DNA from: Streptomyces sp. CB01373
GTDB lineage: Bacteria > Actinomycetota > Actinomycetes > Streptomycetales > Streptomycetaceae
Direction: 5' to 3'
Length of the DNA stretch: 64,000 bases
NCBI RefSeq assembly: GCF_002803075.1
Contig: NZ_NNBK01000010.1
Span: forward strand, 208,184 to 272,183
Of the stretch, positions 1 through 8,078 are shown piece after piece; the stretch's first letter is position 1; the number at the start of each line of letters is the position of its first letter. The notes under the pieces were generated by a model that saw only the letters and a program-made list of their open reading frames with translations, had not been told where the DNA came from and ran no database searches. The translations under genes and the position numbers were made by a program.

Positions 1-21
1 CAGCGCACAGGTTCCGGTGCG

Positions 22-753
22 TCATCCTACGGCGGCACCGAACAGGCTGCCCAGCGCGTAGGTCACGCCGGCGGCGGCACCACCAAGGGCGAGCTGCCGC
101 AGACCGCTGTACCACCAGGTCCGCGCCGTCACCCTGGCCACCACCGCGCCGCAGGCGAACAGTCCCAGGAGGGCGAGCAGCACGGCCGGCCACAGCACGG
201 TGGCCCCCAGCAGGTACGGCGACACGGGCAGGAGCGCGCCGAGCGCGAACGAGCCGAACGACGACACCGCGGCGACCAACGGGGAGGGCAGGTCGCCGGG
301 GTCGATGCCCAGCTCCTCCCTGGCGTGTATCTCCAGGGCCTGCTCGGGGTCCTTCGACAGCTGCCGGGCCACCTCCTGGGCGAGTCCGGGCTCCACTCCG
401 CGCGAGACGTACAGGGCGGCGAGCTCCCGCTCCTCGTCCTCGGGGTGCTTGCGCAGCTCGCGGCGCTCGACGTCCAGCTCGGCCTCGACCAGCTCACGCT
501 GCGAGGCGACGGAGGTGTACTCGCCGGCGGCCATGGAGAAGGCACCCGCGGCCAGGCCCGCGAGACCGGTGAGGACAATGGTCTCGCGGCCCAGCGCGCC
601 GCCCGCCACACCGGTCATCAGGGCGAGGTTGGAGACCAGGCCGTCCATCGCACCGAAGACCGCGGGGCGCAGCCAGCCACCGTTCACGTCGCGGTGCGTG
701 TGGTTGTCGCGGTGCGCCTCGTGAAGCGTCGCTTCGGTGTCGATGATGGCCAT
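22..753 (-). CDS. VIT1/CCC1 family Fe2+/Mn2+ transporter
   Basis: This looks like a membrane transporter of the vacuolar iron transporter (VIT/CCC1) family, which moves Fe2+ or Mn2+ across the membrane. The N-terminal part carries the family signature FGAMDGLVSNLALMTGVAGG in the first membrane helix, then a second helix (AGLAAGAFSMAAGEYTSVAS). An acidic, Glu-rich amphipathic stretch follows (about residues 85-150, with ELVEAELDVERRELRKHPED), where VIT proteins bind metal. Three hydrophobic segments fill the C-terminal third. The length of 243 aa fits the bacterial family. The ATG is preceded by a GGGG-containing purine stretch. It is transcribed alone, divergently from the ADP-ribosylglycohydrolase operon, and an iron-box-like sequence lies 32-50 bp upstream of the start, which supports an iron role. 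Metal specificity and direction are inferred. Confidence 0.88.
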   Translation of the reverse strand: MAIIDTEATLHEAHRDNHTHRDVNGGWLRPAVFGAMDGLVSNLALMTGVAGGALGRETIVLTGLAGLAAGAFSMAAGEYTSVASQRELVEAELDVERRELRKHPEDEERELAALYVSRGVEPGLAQEVARQLSKDPEQALEIHAREELGIDPGDLPSPLVAAVSSFGSFALGALLPVSPYLLGATVLWPAVLLALLGLFACGAVVARVTARTWWYSGLRQLALGGAAAGVTYALGSLFGAAVG

Positions 754-784
754 GGCGTGGTCCCCCTGAGAGCTGTGCGAGAAC

Positions 785-803
785 TTAGGTAAGGCTGACT
801 TTT
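785..803 (-). promoter_or_regulatory. Candidate iron box (DmdR1/IdeR/DtxR-type operator)
   Basis: The 19 bp TTAGGTAAGGCTGACTTTT match about 14 of 19 positions of the Streptomyces iron-box palindrome TTAGGTTAGGCTCACCTAA. The left half is nearly perfect and the right half is degenerate. The site lies in the 281-bp divergent gap, close upstream of the VIT-type transporter start at 753, where a promoter for that gene should be. The remainder of the gap (754-1034) shows no other recognisable element apart from the GGGAGGAGA ribosome binding site of the next gene. The regulator is inferred from the motif only. Confidence 0.5.
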
Positions 804-1034
804 GGACGAGTTCTACTTTTCGACAACACTGAATCTACGCTCGAAATTTCACGGCCGCCAGCAAGGGAAGGCTGGGCTAACCTGCGGTTTTGCACTGGTG
901 TGCTCATTCGTGAATCAGCTCGCACACATGTCGTACGGGTGATGGTGAGGTGCCGGAGGCTGCACCGGGCCCCGCTCTGGGGACAGTTCCGCTGAGGGCT
1001 CCCGCCCCTGCGGGGCGCCCCGGGAGGAGAGCCC

Positions 1035-2138
1035 GTGGGATCGACCGTCCGTGCCCCGCAGGCCCCGGCGTCTGCCCCGGCCGTCTCGCGCGAACGGGCC
1101 CGCGGCGCGCTGCTCGGCCTCGCCGTCGGCGACGCGCTCGGGGCGCCCGCGGAGAATCTGACGCCGTCCGAGATCCGCGCCCGCTGGGGCCGGATCACCG
1201 GCTACGTCGCCGACCGGCCGGCCGGCACGGACGACACCGAGTACGCGATCTTCTCCGGGCTGCTGCTGGCCCGGTACGGCCACGCGCTCACCCCGGCCCG
1301 GGTGGAGGCGGCCTGGCGCGAGTTCATCGCCGACCGCGAAGAGGGCCCCTTCCGCGGGGCCGGGTTCAGCGAGCGGGGCACGCTGGAGAACCTTCGCCGT
1401 GGGCTGGCCGCCCCCGTCTCCGCCCAGCACCGGCACGCCTGGAGCGACGGGCTGGCCATGCGGGCGGCGCCGTTCGGGGTGTTCGCGGCCGGGCGGCCCG
1501 CCGAGGCGGCCCGGCTGGTGGCGATCGACGGCTCGGTCAGCCACGAGGGCGAGGGCCTCCACGGCGGCCGGGCGGTGGCCGCAGGGGTCGCGGCGGCGAT
1601 GGCGGGCGCGCCGCCGGTCGCGGTCGTGGCCGCCGCCCTCGCCGTCGTCCCCGACGACTCCTGGACGGCCCGCTCGCTGCGCCGGGCCACGGCCGCCGCG
1701 CACCGCGGCGAACGCGCGGTCCGTTCCGCGGTGGTCATCGGCGGCTATCCCTGGTCCGACCTGGCACCCGAGGCGGTCGCCCTCGCCTTCGGCGCGTACG
1801 CCGCCGCCGACGGCGACTTCCGCGAGGCGGTCCTCACCGCCGTCAACATGGGCCGCGACGCCGACACCACAGCGGCGGTCGCGGGCGCGCTGGCCGGTGC
1901 GACGCAGGGGCTCCCGGCCATTCCGGACGAGTGGGCGCGGGCCATCGGTCCCGTCCGGGGCAGCTGCCTGCCGTCGATGGCGGGCCGGCACGTACTGGAC
2001 GTCGCCGACCTGCTGGTGACCGCGGGCGCTTCCGCCGGACTCCCCCGTCACGAAGCCCCCGCACGACATGAGGCACCCCCCGTTCCCGACCGCGCGGCCT
2101 ACGCCCTCACCGCGGGCGACGAGGAGACCCGGACATGA
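1035..2138 (+). CDS. ADP-ribosylglycohydrolase family protein (paralog A)
   Basis: Enzyme of the ADP-ribosylglycohydrolase (ARH/DraG/J1-crystallin) fold, which hydrolyses N- or O-glycosidic bonds to ADP-ribose or related nucleoside-like substrates using two metal ions. Both family signatures are intact. The N-terminal GALLGLAVGDALGAPAE helix is followed by TDDTEYAIFSG, whose Thr-Asp-Asp binds metal. The C-terminal NMGRDADTTAAVAGALAGA supplies the second Asp/Asp/Thr set. The 367-aa length is normal. The GTG start follows GGGAGGAGA with good spacing. It is the first gene of a six-gene operon and its stop overlaps the next ATG by 4 nt (ATGA). The natural substrate is unknown. The fold is confident; whether it acts on proteins, nucleic acid or a small metabolite cannot be read from sequence. 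Confidence 0.85.
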   Translation: MGSTVRAPQAPASAPAVSRERARGALLGLAVGDALGAPAENLTPSEIRARWGRITGYVADRPAGTDDTEYAIFSGLLLARYGHALTPARVEAAWREFIADREEGPFRGAGFSERGTLENLRRGLAAPVSAQHRHAWSDGLAMRAAPFGVFAAGRPAEAARLVAIDGSVSHEGEGLHGGRAVAAGVAAAMAGAPPVAVVAAALAVVPDDSWTARSLRRATAAAHRGERAVRSAVVIGGYPWSDLAPEAVALAFGAYAAADGDFREAVLTAVNMGRDADTTAAVAGALAGATQGLPAIPDEWARAIGPVRGSCLPSMAGRHVLDVADLLVTAGASAGLPRHEAPARHEAPPVPDRAAYALTAGDEETRT

Positions 2139-3376
2139 GCCATCAGACCGAGATGCCGGTCACCGACCACCCGGCACGCCGCGACCACCCGCTCGCGACG
2201 CCCGGCCCGCACGCACGCCCCGAGCCACGGGTCCCCCGGCGGCCAAGGGGAGAGGCGGTCGTGACGCGGCGGATCGAAGGGCTGTTGCTGGGGCTGGCCG
2301 CCGGGGACGCCGCCGGGTGGCCCGCCGCGCGCCACCGGGCCGCCCGGCTGCCGGAGTGGACCCGGCGCCTCACCCGGGAGCTGGACACCTTCGCCGAGCT
2401 GAACGCGACGACGACGCTCCCGGTGCCCATCGCGCTGAACCAGCCGCCCGAGCCGCTGCGCCTCGGCCCCTCCGACGACGCCGAGTGGGCGGTGTTCACC
2501 GCAGAGGCCCTGTTGCGGGCGGGGGACGACGAGGCGTTCGGCGACCTCGGCCGGGAGCGGCGAGTCCGGGCCGCGATCGACCTGACCTGGAACGCCGTCG
2601 CCGGCGAGGTCGCGGCGGCGGCCGAACGCGCCCCCGAGGCCGAGTCGGTGGTGCTGCCGCTGCGCGCCCGTATCTCCGTGCGGGCCGGGCTCGGCAACCT
2701 GGCGACCGGACTGCGCCCGCCCGCCAGCGGGCACGACAATCCGCACTACTTCGACGACGCCGCCTGCGTACGGGCCTGTGTGCTGGCCACCGCCCACCCG
2801 GGCGACCCCGGGCGCGCGGCCGGCCTGGCCGAGTTCGACGCCCGCTACACCCAGGACGGCGACGGCGTCCACGGGGCCCGCGCGATGGCGGCGGCGCTCG
2901 CCGAGGCGCTGGCGGGCGCGGAGGTCGGGGCGTGCGTCGCGGCGGCGCTGGCCGAACTGCCCGGGCGGACGGAGATCGGCCGCAACGCCCGGCAGGCACT
3001 GCGCCTGGCCGGGGACACCGAGAGCGCGTTCGCGCTCGTTCCGCTGCTCGAGCACCGGATCGTCGACCACGTCTACAGCTACGGCATCGCCGCCGCCGAG
3101 ACCGTACCGGTCGCCCTCGCGCTGGCCACGGCGGCGGAGGGCCGGATCGCCGACGCACTGCCTGCCGCGGCCTGCCTGTCCCGGATCGCCGACTCCGCCC
3201 CGGCCCTGACGGGCGCGCTGACCGGTGCGCTCGGCGGCGGCGAGGCGATCCCGGCGTCCTGGCGCGAGGCGTGCCGCACCCTGTCCGGCTGCGTGCTGCC
3301 CCGCCTCACCGGCACCGACCTGGTGGAACTCGCCGGACTCCTGGAAGCCGCACAACCGACCCCTCCAGGAGGATGA
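2135..3376 (+). CDS. Degenerate ADP-ribosylglycohydrolase-like protein (paralog B), probably catalytically inactive
   Basis: Second ARH-fold paralog. The opening helix is recognisable (IEGLLLGLAAGDAAGWP), but the hallmark residues are eroded. The Thr-Asp-Asp-Thr metal motif reads SDDAEWAVF. The C-terminal Asp-x-Asp-Thr loop that its neighbours keep is replaced by RIADSAPALTGALTGALGG. It may be a non-catalytic partner, a binding protein or a diverged enzyme. The ATG at 2135 overlaps the previous stop (ATGA) and has GAGGAG 8 bp upstream, so the longer form is given. A GTG at 2261 preceded by AAGGGGAG would remove 42 low-complexity Pro/Arg/His residues and start at the conserved domain. The reading frame is open throughout, so it is not an obvious pseudogene. 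Confidence 0.72.
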   Translation: MSHQTEMPVTDHPARRDHPLATPGPHARPEPRVPRRPRGEAVVTRRIEGLLLGLAAGDAAGWPAARHRAARLPEWTRRLTRELDTFAELNATTTLPVPIALNQPPEPLRLGPSDDAEWAVFTAEALLRAGDDEAFGDLGRERRVRAAIDLTWNAVAGEVAAAAERAPEAESVVLPLRARISVRAGLGNLATGLRPPASGHDNPHYFDDAACVRACVLATAHPGDPGRAAGLAEFDARYTQDGDGVHGARAMAAALAEALAGAEVGACVAAALAELPGRTEIGRNARQALRLAGDTESAFALVPLLEHRIVDHVYSYGIAAAETVPVALALATAAEGRIADALPAAACLSRIADSAPALTGALTGALGGGEAIPASWREACRTLSGCVLPRLTGTDLVELAGLLEAAQPTPPGG

Positions 3377-3384
3377 TTCCGGGC

Positions 3385-4572
3385 ATGACGCCCAAAGGAG
3401 AACAGAGCCGAGGCGCGGTCCGGGACGCGGACCTGGAGGAGCGGATCACCGGCGCACTCGTGGGAGCGGCCGTCGGCGACGCGCTCGGCGGCCCCGTAGA
3501 GGGCTACTCCCCCGATCAGATCTTCGAGCGCCACGGCGGCCGCGTGCACGGCGTCGTCGGCCCCTGGCACGGCGAGCAGTGGCGCACCGCCCGCCCCATC
3601 GCCCCGTACCACAAGGGCGACGGCCACGTCACCGACGACACCTTGATGACACACGCCCTGGTCCGGGTGTACGCACGCGTCCGCGACCACCTCGACGCCT
3701 ACGCGATCGCCGACCACCTGGTGCCCGACCTGATGACGAACCCGCGCTGGATCCCGGAGCTCCAGGCCGAGGCGCTGCCGCTGCACCGGGTGTTCCTGGC
3801 GGAGAAGTGGCTGGTGGCGCGGCTGCACTACGGCCACGTCGACCCGCGCGAGGCCGGCGCCGGAAACATCGTCAACTGCGGTGCCGCGATGTACATGGCG
3901 CCCGTGGGCCTGGTCAACGCGGCCAACCCGGCGGCCGCGTACGCCGAGGCCCTGGACGTCGCGGGCGCCCACCAGTCCTCCTACGGCAGGGAGGCGGCGG
4001 GCGTCCTGGCGGCCGCGGTGGCGGCGGCCTGCGCGCCGGGGGCGAGCCCGGACTCGGTGGTGGCGGCGTGCCTGTCGCTGGCGAAGGACGGCACCCGCGC
4101 CGCGATCGAGCGGGTCTGCGAAGTGGCCCGTGACTGCCCGGACTTCGAGTCGGCGCTCGGCCCGCTGCGGGAGGCGGTGGCGCCGTACGACACGGTCGGG
4201 CCGGACTACCGGAACCCGTCCCTGGGCGCCCGCCGCCCCTCCCGTCTGCACGCGATCGAGGAACTGCCCGTCGCGCTCGGCATGTTGACGGTGGCGCGCG
4301 GCGACTTCCGGCAGGCCGTCCTCGGCGCGGTGAACTACGGCCGCGACTGCGACTCCATCGCGACGATGGCCGGGGCGCTGGCGGGCGCGCTGGGCTCGCC
4401 CGTCCCGGAGGACTGGGCGAAGACGGTGGCCGAGGCCAGCCGCCTGGACCTGTGGGAACCGGCGCGCGCGCTGGCCGGGGTGACCCGGGAGATCTTCGAG
4501 AAGGACGTACGGCGGCGGCGCGCCCACGAGCGGGCGTTCGCCGGGATGGGAGGTCCGGAATGCTCCGACTGA
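3385..4572 (+). CDS. ADP-ribosylglycohydrolase family protein (paralog C)
   Basis: Third ARH-fold protein of the operon. It keeps the N-terminal signature (ITGALVGAAVGDALGGPVEGY), the metal-binding HVTDDTLMTHAL and the C-terminal NYGRDCDSIATMAGALAGAL, where Ser replaces the more usual Thr. It should therefore be catalytically competent. It also has an aromatic-rich central region (WIPELQAEALPLHRVFLAEK) not seen in paralog A, suggesting a different substrate. I chose the ATG at 3385, which lies 12 nt after AGGAGG (3367-3372). A second ATG at 3373 overlaps the previous stop but abuts that Shine-Dalgarno sequence with no spacing. The open frame extends far upstream, but that extension is a shadow of paralogs A and B. 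The substrate is unknown. Confidence 0.82.
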   Translation: MTPKGEQSRGAVRDADLEERITGALVGAAVGDALGGPVEGYSPDQIFERHGGRVHGVVGPWHGEQWRTARPIAPYHKGDGHVTDDTLMTHALVRVYARVRDHLDAYAIADHLVPDLMTNPRWIPELQAEALPLHRVFLAEKWLVARLHYGHVDPREAGAGNIVNCGAAMYMAPVGLVNAANPAAAYAEALDVAGAHQSSYGREAAGVLAAAVAAACAPGASPDSVVAACLSLAKDGTRAAIERVCEVARDCPDFESALGPLREAVAPYDTVGPDYRNPSLGARRPSRLHAIEELPVALGMLTVARGDFRQAVLGAVNYGRDCDSIATMAGALAGALGSPVPEDWAKTVAEASRLDLWEPARALAGVTREIFEKDVRRRRAHERAFAGMGGPECSD

Positions 4573-5951
4573 CCTGGGTCCAGCCGGAGGACCTGCTCGG
4601 CCACGAGCTGCGCCAGGCGGTGCAGGACGGCCGCGAACCGTCGGCGATCGCCGCCCGCTGGCGTGCGGCGGGCGGCCCGGAGGCCCCGGCCCGCGCGGGC
4701 GCGTCCCCTGGGCGCGCCTCCCGCTATCTGCGCCTCCTGGCGGAGGACCTGCTGGACGAACTGGCCGAACTGCCCAGCCGGCTGGCGGACGCGGAACCGA
4801 CGGACCCGGCCGCGATCGAGGCGCTGTGCCCGAACTGGCCGAAGCAGCCGGGGACTTCCGCCCCCTCGGTGACTGCCGAGCGCCTGGAGGCGGCCTGGCT
4901 CGGCCGGGCCGCGGGCTGTCTGCTGGGCAAGCCCGTGGAGAAGCTGCCCCTCACCGGCATCCGCCAACTCGCCCGGGCCACCGGCAACTGGCCGCTGCAC
5001 ACCTGGTTCACCGCCAGGGGCGTACCGGAGGACCTGGCCGTCGCCTACCCCTGGAACCGCCGCTCGGCGGCCCACTGCCTGGCCGAGAACATCGACGGCA
5101 TGCCCGAGGACGACGACCTCAACTACCCGCTGCTCAACCTCCTTCTCCTGCAGCGGCACGGGAAGCGGTTCACGACCGCCGACACCGCGCGCCTCTGGCT
5201 GGACGAACTCCCCGCCGGCCGTACCTTCACCGCCGAACGCGTCGCCTACCGCAACCTGCTGCTCGGCATCGAACCCCCGCACACCGCCCGGCACCGCAAC
5301 CCCTTCCGCGAGTGGATCGGCGCCCTGACCCGTGCCGACGTGCACGGCTGGACCAACCCCGGCGACCCGGCGGCCGCGGCCGCGCAGGCCCACCGCGACG
5401 CCGCCCTGACCCACACCGCGAACGGCGTCTACGCCGCGATGTTCGCCGCCGCCGTCATCGCCGCCGCGGCGACCGGAACCGACGACGTCCACACCTGCCT
5501 GGCCACGGGCCTGACCGTCGTGCCGCCCGGCTCCCGGCTCGCCCGCGCCGTGCGCCACGCCGTCCGACTCGCGCGGGAACACGAGGACTTCGACCGGATC
5601 GTGGACGAACTCCACGCCGTCCACGCCGACTTCCACTGGGTGCACGCCGTGCCCAACACCGCGCTGATCGCAGCCGCGCTGACCCACGCCGACGGCGACT
5701 TCACCGGTTCCGTCTGCCGTGCCGTCTCCGGCGGCTGGGACACCGACTCGAACGGTGCCACGGCCGGCGGTGTCGCGGCCCTCCTCGCCGGTTCCCCGGG
5801 CGCGCTGCCCGACCGCTGGACGGCGCCGCTCAAGAACCGGCTGGCCACATCGGTGGGCGACTTCGACGGCACCGGATTCGACACCCTGGCCCACCTCACG
5901 CACCTGGAGGCCTCCCGTCCGATGAGCGACGCCGACGGGCCCACCTCATGA
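4560..5951 (+). CDS. ADP-ribosylglycohydrolase family protein (paralog D)
   Basis: Fourth ARH-fold protein, 463 aa. About 110 N-terminal residues precede the domain (LRLTWVQPEDLLGHELRQAV, then an Ala/Arg/Pro linker). The catalytic fold begins at AAWLGRAAGCLLGKPVEKLP and includes a diverged acidic motif PEDDDLNYPLLNL, an Asp-rich TDDVHTCLATGL segment and a well-kept C-terminal signature GGWDTDSNGATAGGVAALL. It appears active but belongs to a different subfamily from A and C. The ATG lies 13 nt inside the end of paralog C and has GGGAGG 6 bp upstream. The next gene starts by ATGA overlap at 5948. Co-translation with a CoA-transferase and a CoA lyase suggests a catabolic role; that is inference. 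Confidence 0.8.
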   Translation: MLRLTWVQPEDLLGHELRQAVQDGREPSAIAARWRAAGGPEAPARAGASPGRASRYLRLLAEDLLDELAELPSRLADAEPTDPAAIEALCPNWPKQPGTSAPSVTAERLEAAWLGRAAGCLLGKPVEKLPLTGIRQLARATGNWPLHTWFTARGVPEDLAVAYPWNRRSAAHCLAENIDGMPEDDDLNYPLLNLLLLQRHGKRFTTADTARLWLDELPAGRTFTAERVAYRNLLLGIEPPHTARHRNPFREWIGALTRADVHGWTNPGDPAAAAAQAHRDAALTHTANGVYAAMFAAAVIAAAATGTDDVHTCLATGLTVVPPGSRLARAVRHAVRLAREHEDFDRIVDELHAVHADFHWVHAVPNTALIAAALTHADGDFTGSVCRAVSGGWDTDSNGATAGGVAALLAGSPGALPDRWTAPLKNRLATSVGDFDGTGFDTLAHLTHLEASRPMSDADGPTS

Positions 5952-7165
5952 CCGCGCCCCACGACACCGCGCCCGGCGCCGGCGGCCCGCTCGCCGGTCT
6001 GCGCGTGCTCGACCTCGCCACCCTCTTCGCCGGTCCCATCGCCGCCACCATGCTCGGTGACTTCGGCGCCGAGGTGATCAAGGTCGAGCACCCGGTGAAG
6101 CCGGACCCGTCCCGGGGCCACGGGCCGTCGAAGGACGGGGTCGGCCTGTGGTGGAAGCTGCTCGGCCGGAACAAGCGCACCATCACGCTGGACCTGTCGA
6201 AACCCGGTGGCCGCCGCACCCTGCTGCGGCTGGCCGCCGGCGCCGACGTGATCGTCGAGAACTTCCGGCCCGGCACCCTGGAGAGGTGGGAGCTCGGCTG
6301 GCCGGAGCTGTCGGCGGCCAATCCGCGCCTGGTGCTGGCCCGGGTCACCGGGTTCGGCCAGTTCGGCCCGTACGCCTCCCGGCCCGGGTTCGGCACCCTG
6401 GCGGAGGCGCTGAGCGGGTTCGCCGCGATCACGGGCGAGCCGGACGCGCCCCCGACGCTCCCGCCGTTCGGGCTCGCCGACTCGATCGCGGGCCTGGCCA
6501 CGGCGTACGCGGTGATGACCGCGCTCACGGCACGGGAGCGCACCGGCGCCGGCCAGATCGTGGACATGGCGATCATCGAGCCGATCCTGACCGTCCTCGG
6601 CCCGCAGCCCCTGTGGTACGACCAGCTCGGCTACATCCAGCCCCGCACCGGCAACCGCACCCAGAACAACGCCCCGCGCAACGCCTACCGCACCAGCGAC
6701 GGCACCTGGGTGGCGGTCTCCGCCTCGGCCCAGTCGGTCGCGGAACGGGTGATGCGGCTGGTGGGCCGCCCGGAGCTGATCGACGAGCCCTGGTTCGCGA
6801 GCGGCGAGGAGCGGGCCGCGCACGCCGACCTGCTCGACGAGGCGGTCGGCGGCTGGATCGCCCGGCACACCCGCACCGAGGTCCTGGCCGCCTTCGCGAA
6901 GGCCCAGGCGGCGATCGCGCCGATCCAGGACGTACGGGACGTGATGGCCGACCCGCAGTACCGGGCCCTCGGCACCCTGACCACCCTGCACGACCCGGAA
7001 CTCGGCCGGATGCGCATGCAGAACGTCCTCTTCCGGCTCTCCGCCACCCCGGGCGCGATCCGCTGGGCGGGCCGCCCGCACGGCGCGGACACGGACGCGG
7101 TGCTGACCGAACTCGGCCTCACCGCGGAGGAGCTGGCCGCGCTGCGTGCGGAGGGCGCCCTGTGA
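5948..7165 (+). CDS. Family III CoA-transferase (CaiB/BaiF type)
   Basis: Family III acyl-CoA:carboxylate CoA-transferase, 405 aa, cytosolic, transferring CoA between carboxylic acids through an aspartyl-CoA thioester. Diagnostic segments are PLAGLRVLDLATLFAGP, LGDFGAEVIKVEHP, RNKRTITLDLSKPGG, VIVENFRPGTLERWEL and VTGFGQFGPYASRPGFG. The probable catalytic nucleophile is Asp178 in FGLADSIAG, at the position of CaiB Asp169. The C-terminal part (RTGNRTQNNAPRNAYRTSDG) matches the domain that closes the interlinked dimer. The ATG overlaps the previous stop (ATGA) and the stop overlaps the next GTG (GTGA), so it is translationally coupled on both sides. Placed between glycohydrolases and a CitE-like lyase, it probably activates the carboxylic acid that the lyase cleaves. 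The actual acid is unknown. Confidence 0.85.
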   Translation: MTAPHDTAPGAGGPLAGLRVLDLATLFAGPIAATMLGDFGAEVIKVEHPVKPDPSRGHGPSKDGVGLWWKLLGRNKRTITLDLSKPGGRRTLLRLAAGADVIVENFRPGTLERWELGWPELSAANPRLVLARVTGFGQFGPYASRPGFGTLAEALSGFAAITGEPDAPPTLPPFGLADSIAGLATAYAVMTALTARERTGAGQIVDMAIIEPILTVLGPQPLWYDQLGYIQPRTGNRTQNNAPRNAYRTSDGTWVAVSASAQSVAERVMRLVGRPELIDEPWFASGEERAAHADLLDEAVGGWIARHTRTEVLAAFAKAQAAIAPIQDVRDVMADPQYRALGTLTTLHDPELGRMRMQNVLFRLSATPGAIRWAGRPHGADTDAVLTELGLTAEELAALRAEGAL

Positions 7166-8019
7166 CGGTCACCGCCTTCTGTCCGCTCACCTGGCTTTAC
7201 GCTCCGGGCGACCGCCCGCACGTCGTGGCCAAGGCGCTGGCCTCCGGCGCCGACGTGGTGGTCGTCGACCTGGAGGACGCGGTCGCCCCGGACCGCAAGG
7301 AGTACGCCCGCGCGGCCACCGCCGAGCTGCTGACCGAGCCGCCGCCGGTCCCGGTGCATGTGCGGATCAACGCGGTCGACGGGCCGCTGGCCGCCGCGGA
7401 CCTGGCGGCGGTGGCGCCCCGGCCGGGCCTTGCGGGGCTGAGGCTGCCGAAGGTGACGTCCGCCGGGCAGGTCGCCCGGGTCGCGGCACGGACGGAGACC
7501 GCGCAGGGCCCGCCGCCCGCGGACGGTGCGGGGCCTCCGCTGTACGCCCTCCTGGAGACCGCGCTGGCCATCGAGCGCGCCCACGTCATCGCCTCCGCGC
7601 ACCCCGCCCTGCGCGGCATCTCTATCGGCGAGGCCGACCTCCGCGCCGACCTGGGTGTGCGGCAGGACTCCGGCCTCGACTGGTGCCGCGCCCGGGTCGT
7701 CGTGGCCGCCCGCGCGGCCGGTCTCGCCCCGCCGACCCAGTCCGTCCACCCCGACATCCGCGATCTGGAGGGCCTGGCGTCCTCCTGCGCGCACGGCCGC
7801 GCCCTCGGCTTCCTCGGCCGCGCGGCCATCCACCCGCGCCAGCTCCCGATCATCGAGCGCGCCTATCTGCCGACCGACCGGGAGCTGGAGGAGGCCGAGA
7901 CGGTCGTCAAGGCGGCCACCGCGGAGCGGGGCGCGCAGGCCCTCCCGGACGGCCGCTTCATCGACGCGGCGGTGGTGGCGGCGGCCCGGCGCACGCTCGC
8001 CCTGGCCCGGCGGTGCTGA
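7162..8019 (+). CDS. HpcH/HpaI-family CoA ester lyase (CitE-like)
   Basis: TIM-barrel lyase of the HpcH/HpaI aldolase/citrate lyase beta family, 285 aa. Members cleave or hydrolyse malyl-, citramalyl- or related CoA esters. Visible signatures are WLYAPGDRP at the N-terminus, VVVVDLEDAVAPDRKEYAR, VRINAVDG, the Glu of YALLETALAIERAH, the metal ligand Asp of GISIGEADLRADLG, and IHPRQLPIIERAYLP near the C-terminus. Together these fit CitE-like (malyl-CoA/citramalyl-CoA) enzymes better than HpaI aldolases. The GTG start overlaps the preceding stop by 4 nt. It is the last gene of the operon and is followed within 4 bp by a strong hairpin. It probably acts on the CoA thioester made by the preceding CoA-transferase; the true substrate is not deducible. 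Confidence 0.84.
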   Translation: MTVTAFCPLTWLYAPGDRPHVVAKALASGADVVVVDLEDAVAPDRKEYARAATAELLTEPPPVPVHVRINAVDGPLAAADLAAVAPRPGLAGLRLPKVTSAGQVARVAARTETAQGPPPADGAGPPLYALLETALAIERAHVIASAHPALRGISIGEADLRADLGVRQDSGLDWCRARVVVAARAAGLAPPTQSVHPDIRDLEGLASSCAHGRALGFLGRAAIHPRQLPIIERAYLPTDRELEEAETVVKAATAERGAQALPDGRFIDAAVVAAARRTLALARRC

Positions 8020-8022
8020 CAC

Positions 8023-8058
8023 GACGAGGGCGCCCCGGTGATCCGGGGCGCCCTCGTC
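8023..8058. terminator. Bidirectional terminator hairpin
   Basis: Perfect 16-bp inverted repeat (GACGAGGGCGCCCCGG and its complement) with a TGAT loop. It begins 4 bp after the CitE-like stop and lies 20 bp from the convergent lgt stop, so it can serve both operons. There is no U-tract, as is usual in Streptomyces. Confidence 0.85.
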
Positions 8059-8078
8059 CCTGTACGTCCGGCCGGACG

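Noticed and set aside
2068..3384. Long N-terminal extension of the third ADP-ribosylglycohydrolase frame
   Set aside because: The upstream 435 codons are an off-frame reading of paralogs A and B; the conserved domain starts after 3385, where a Shine-Dalgarno sequence is present.
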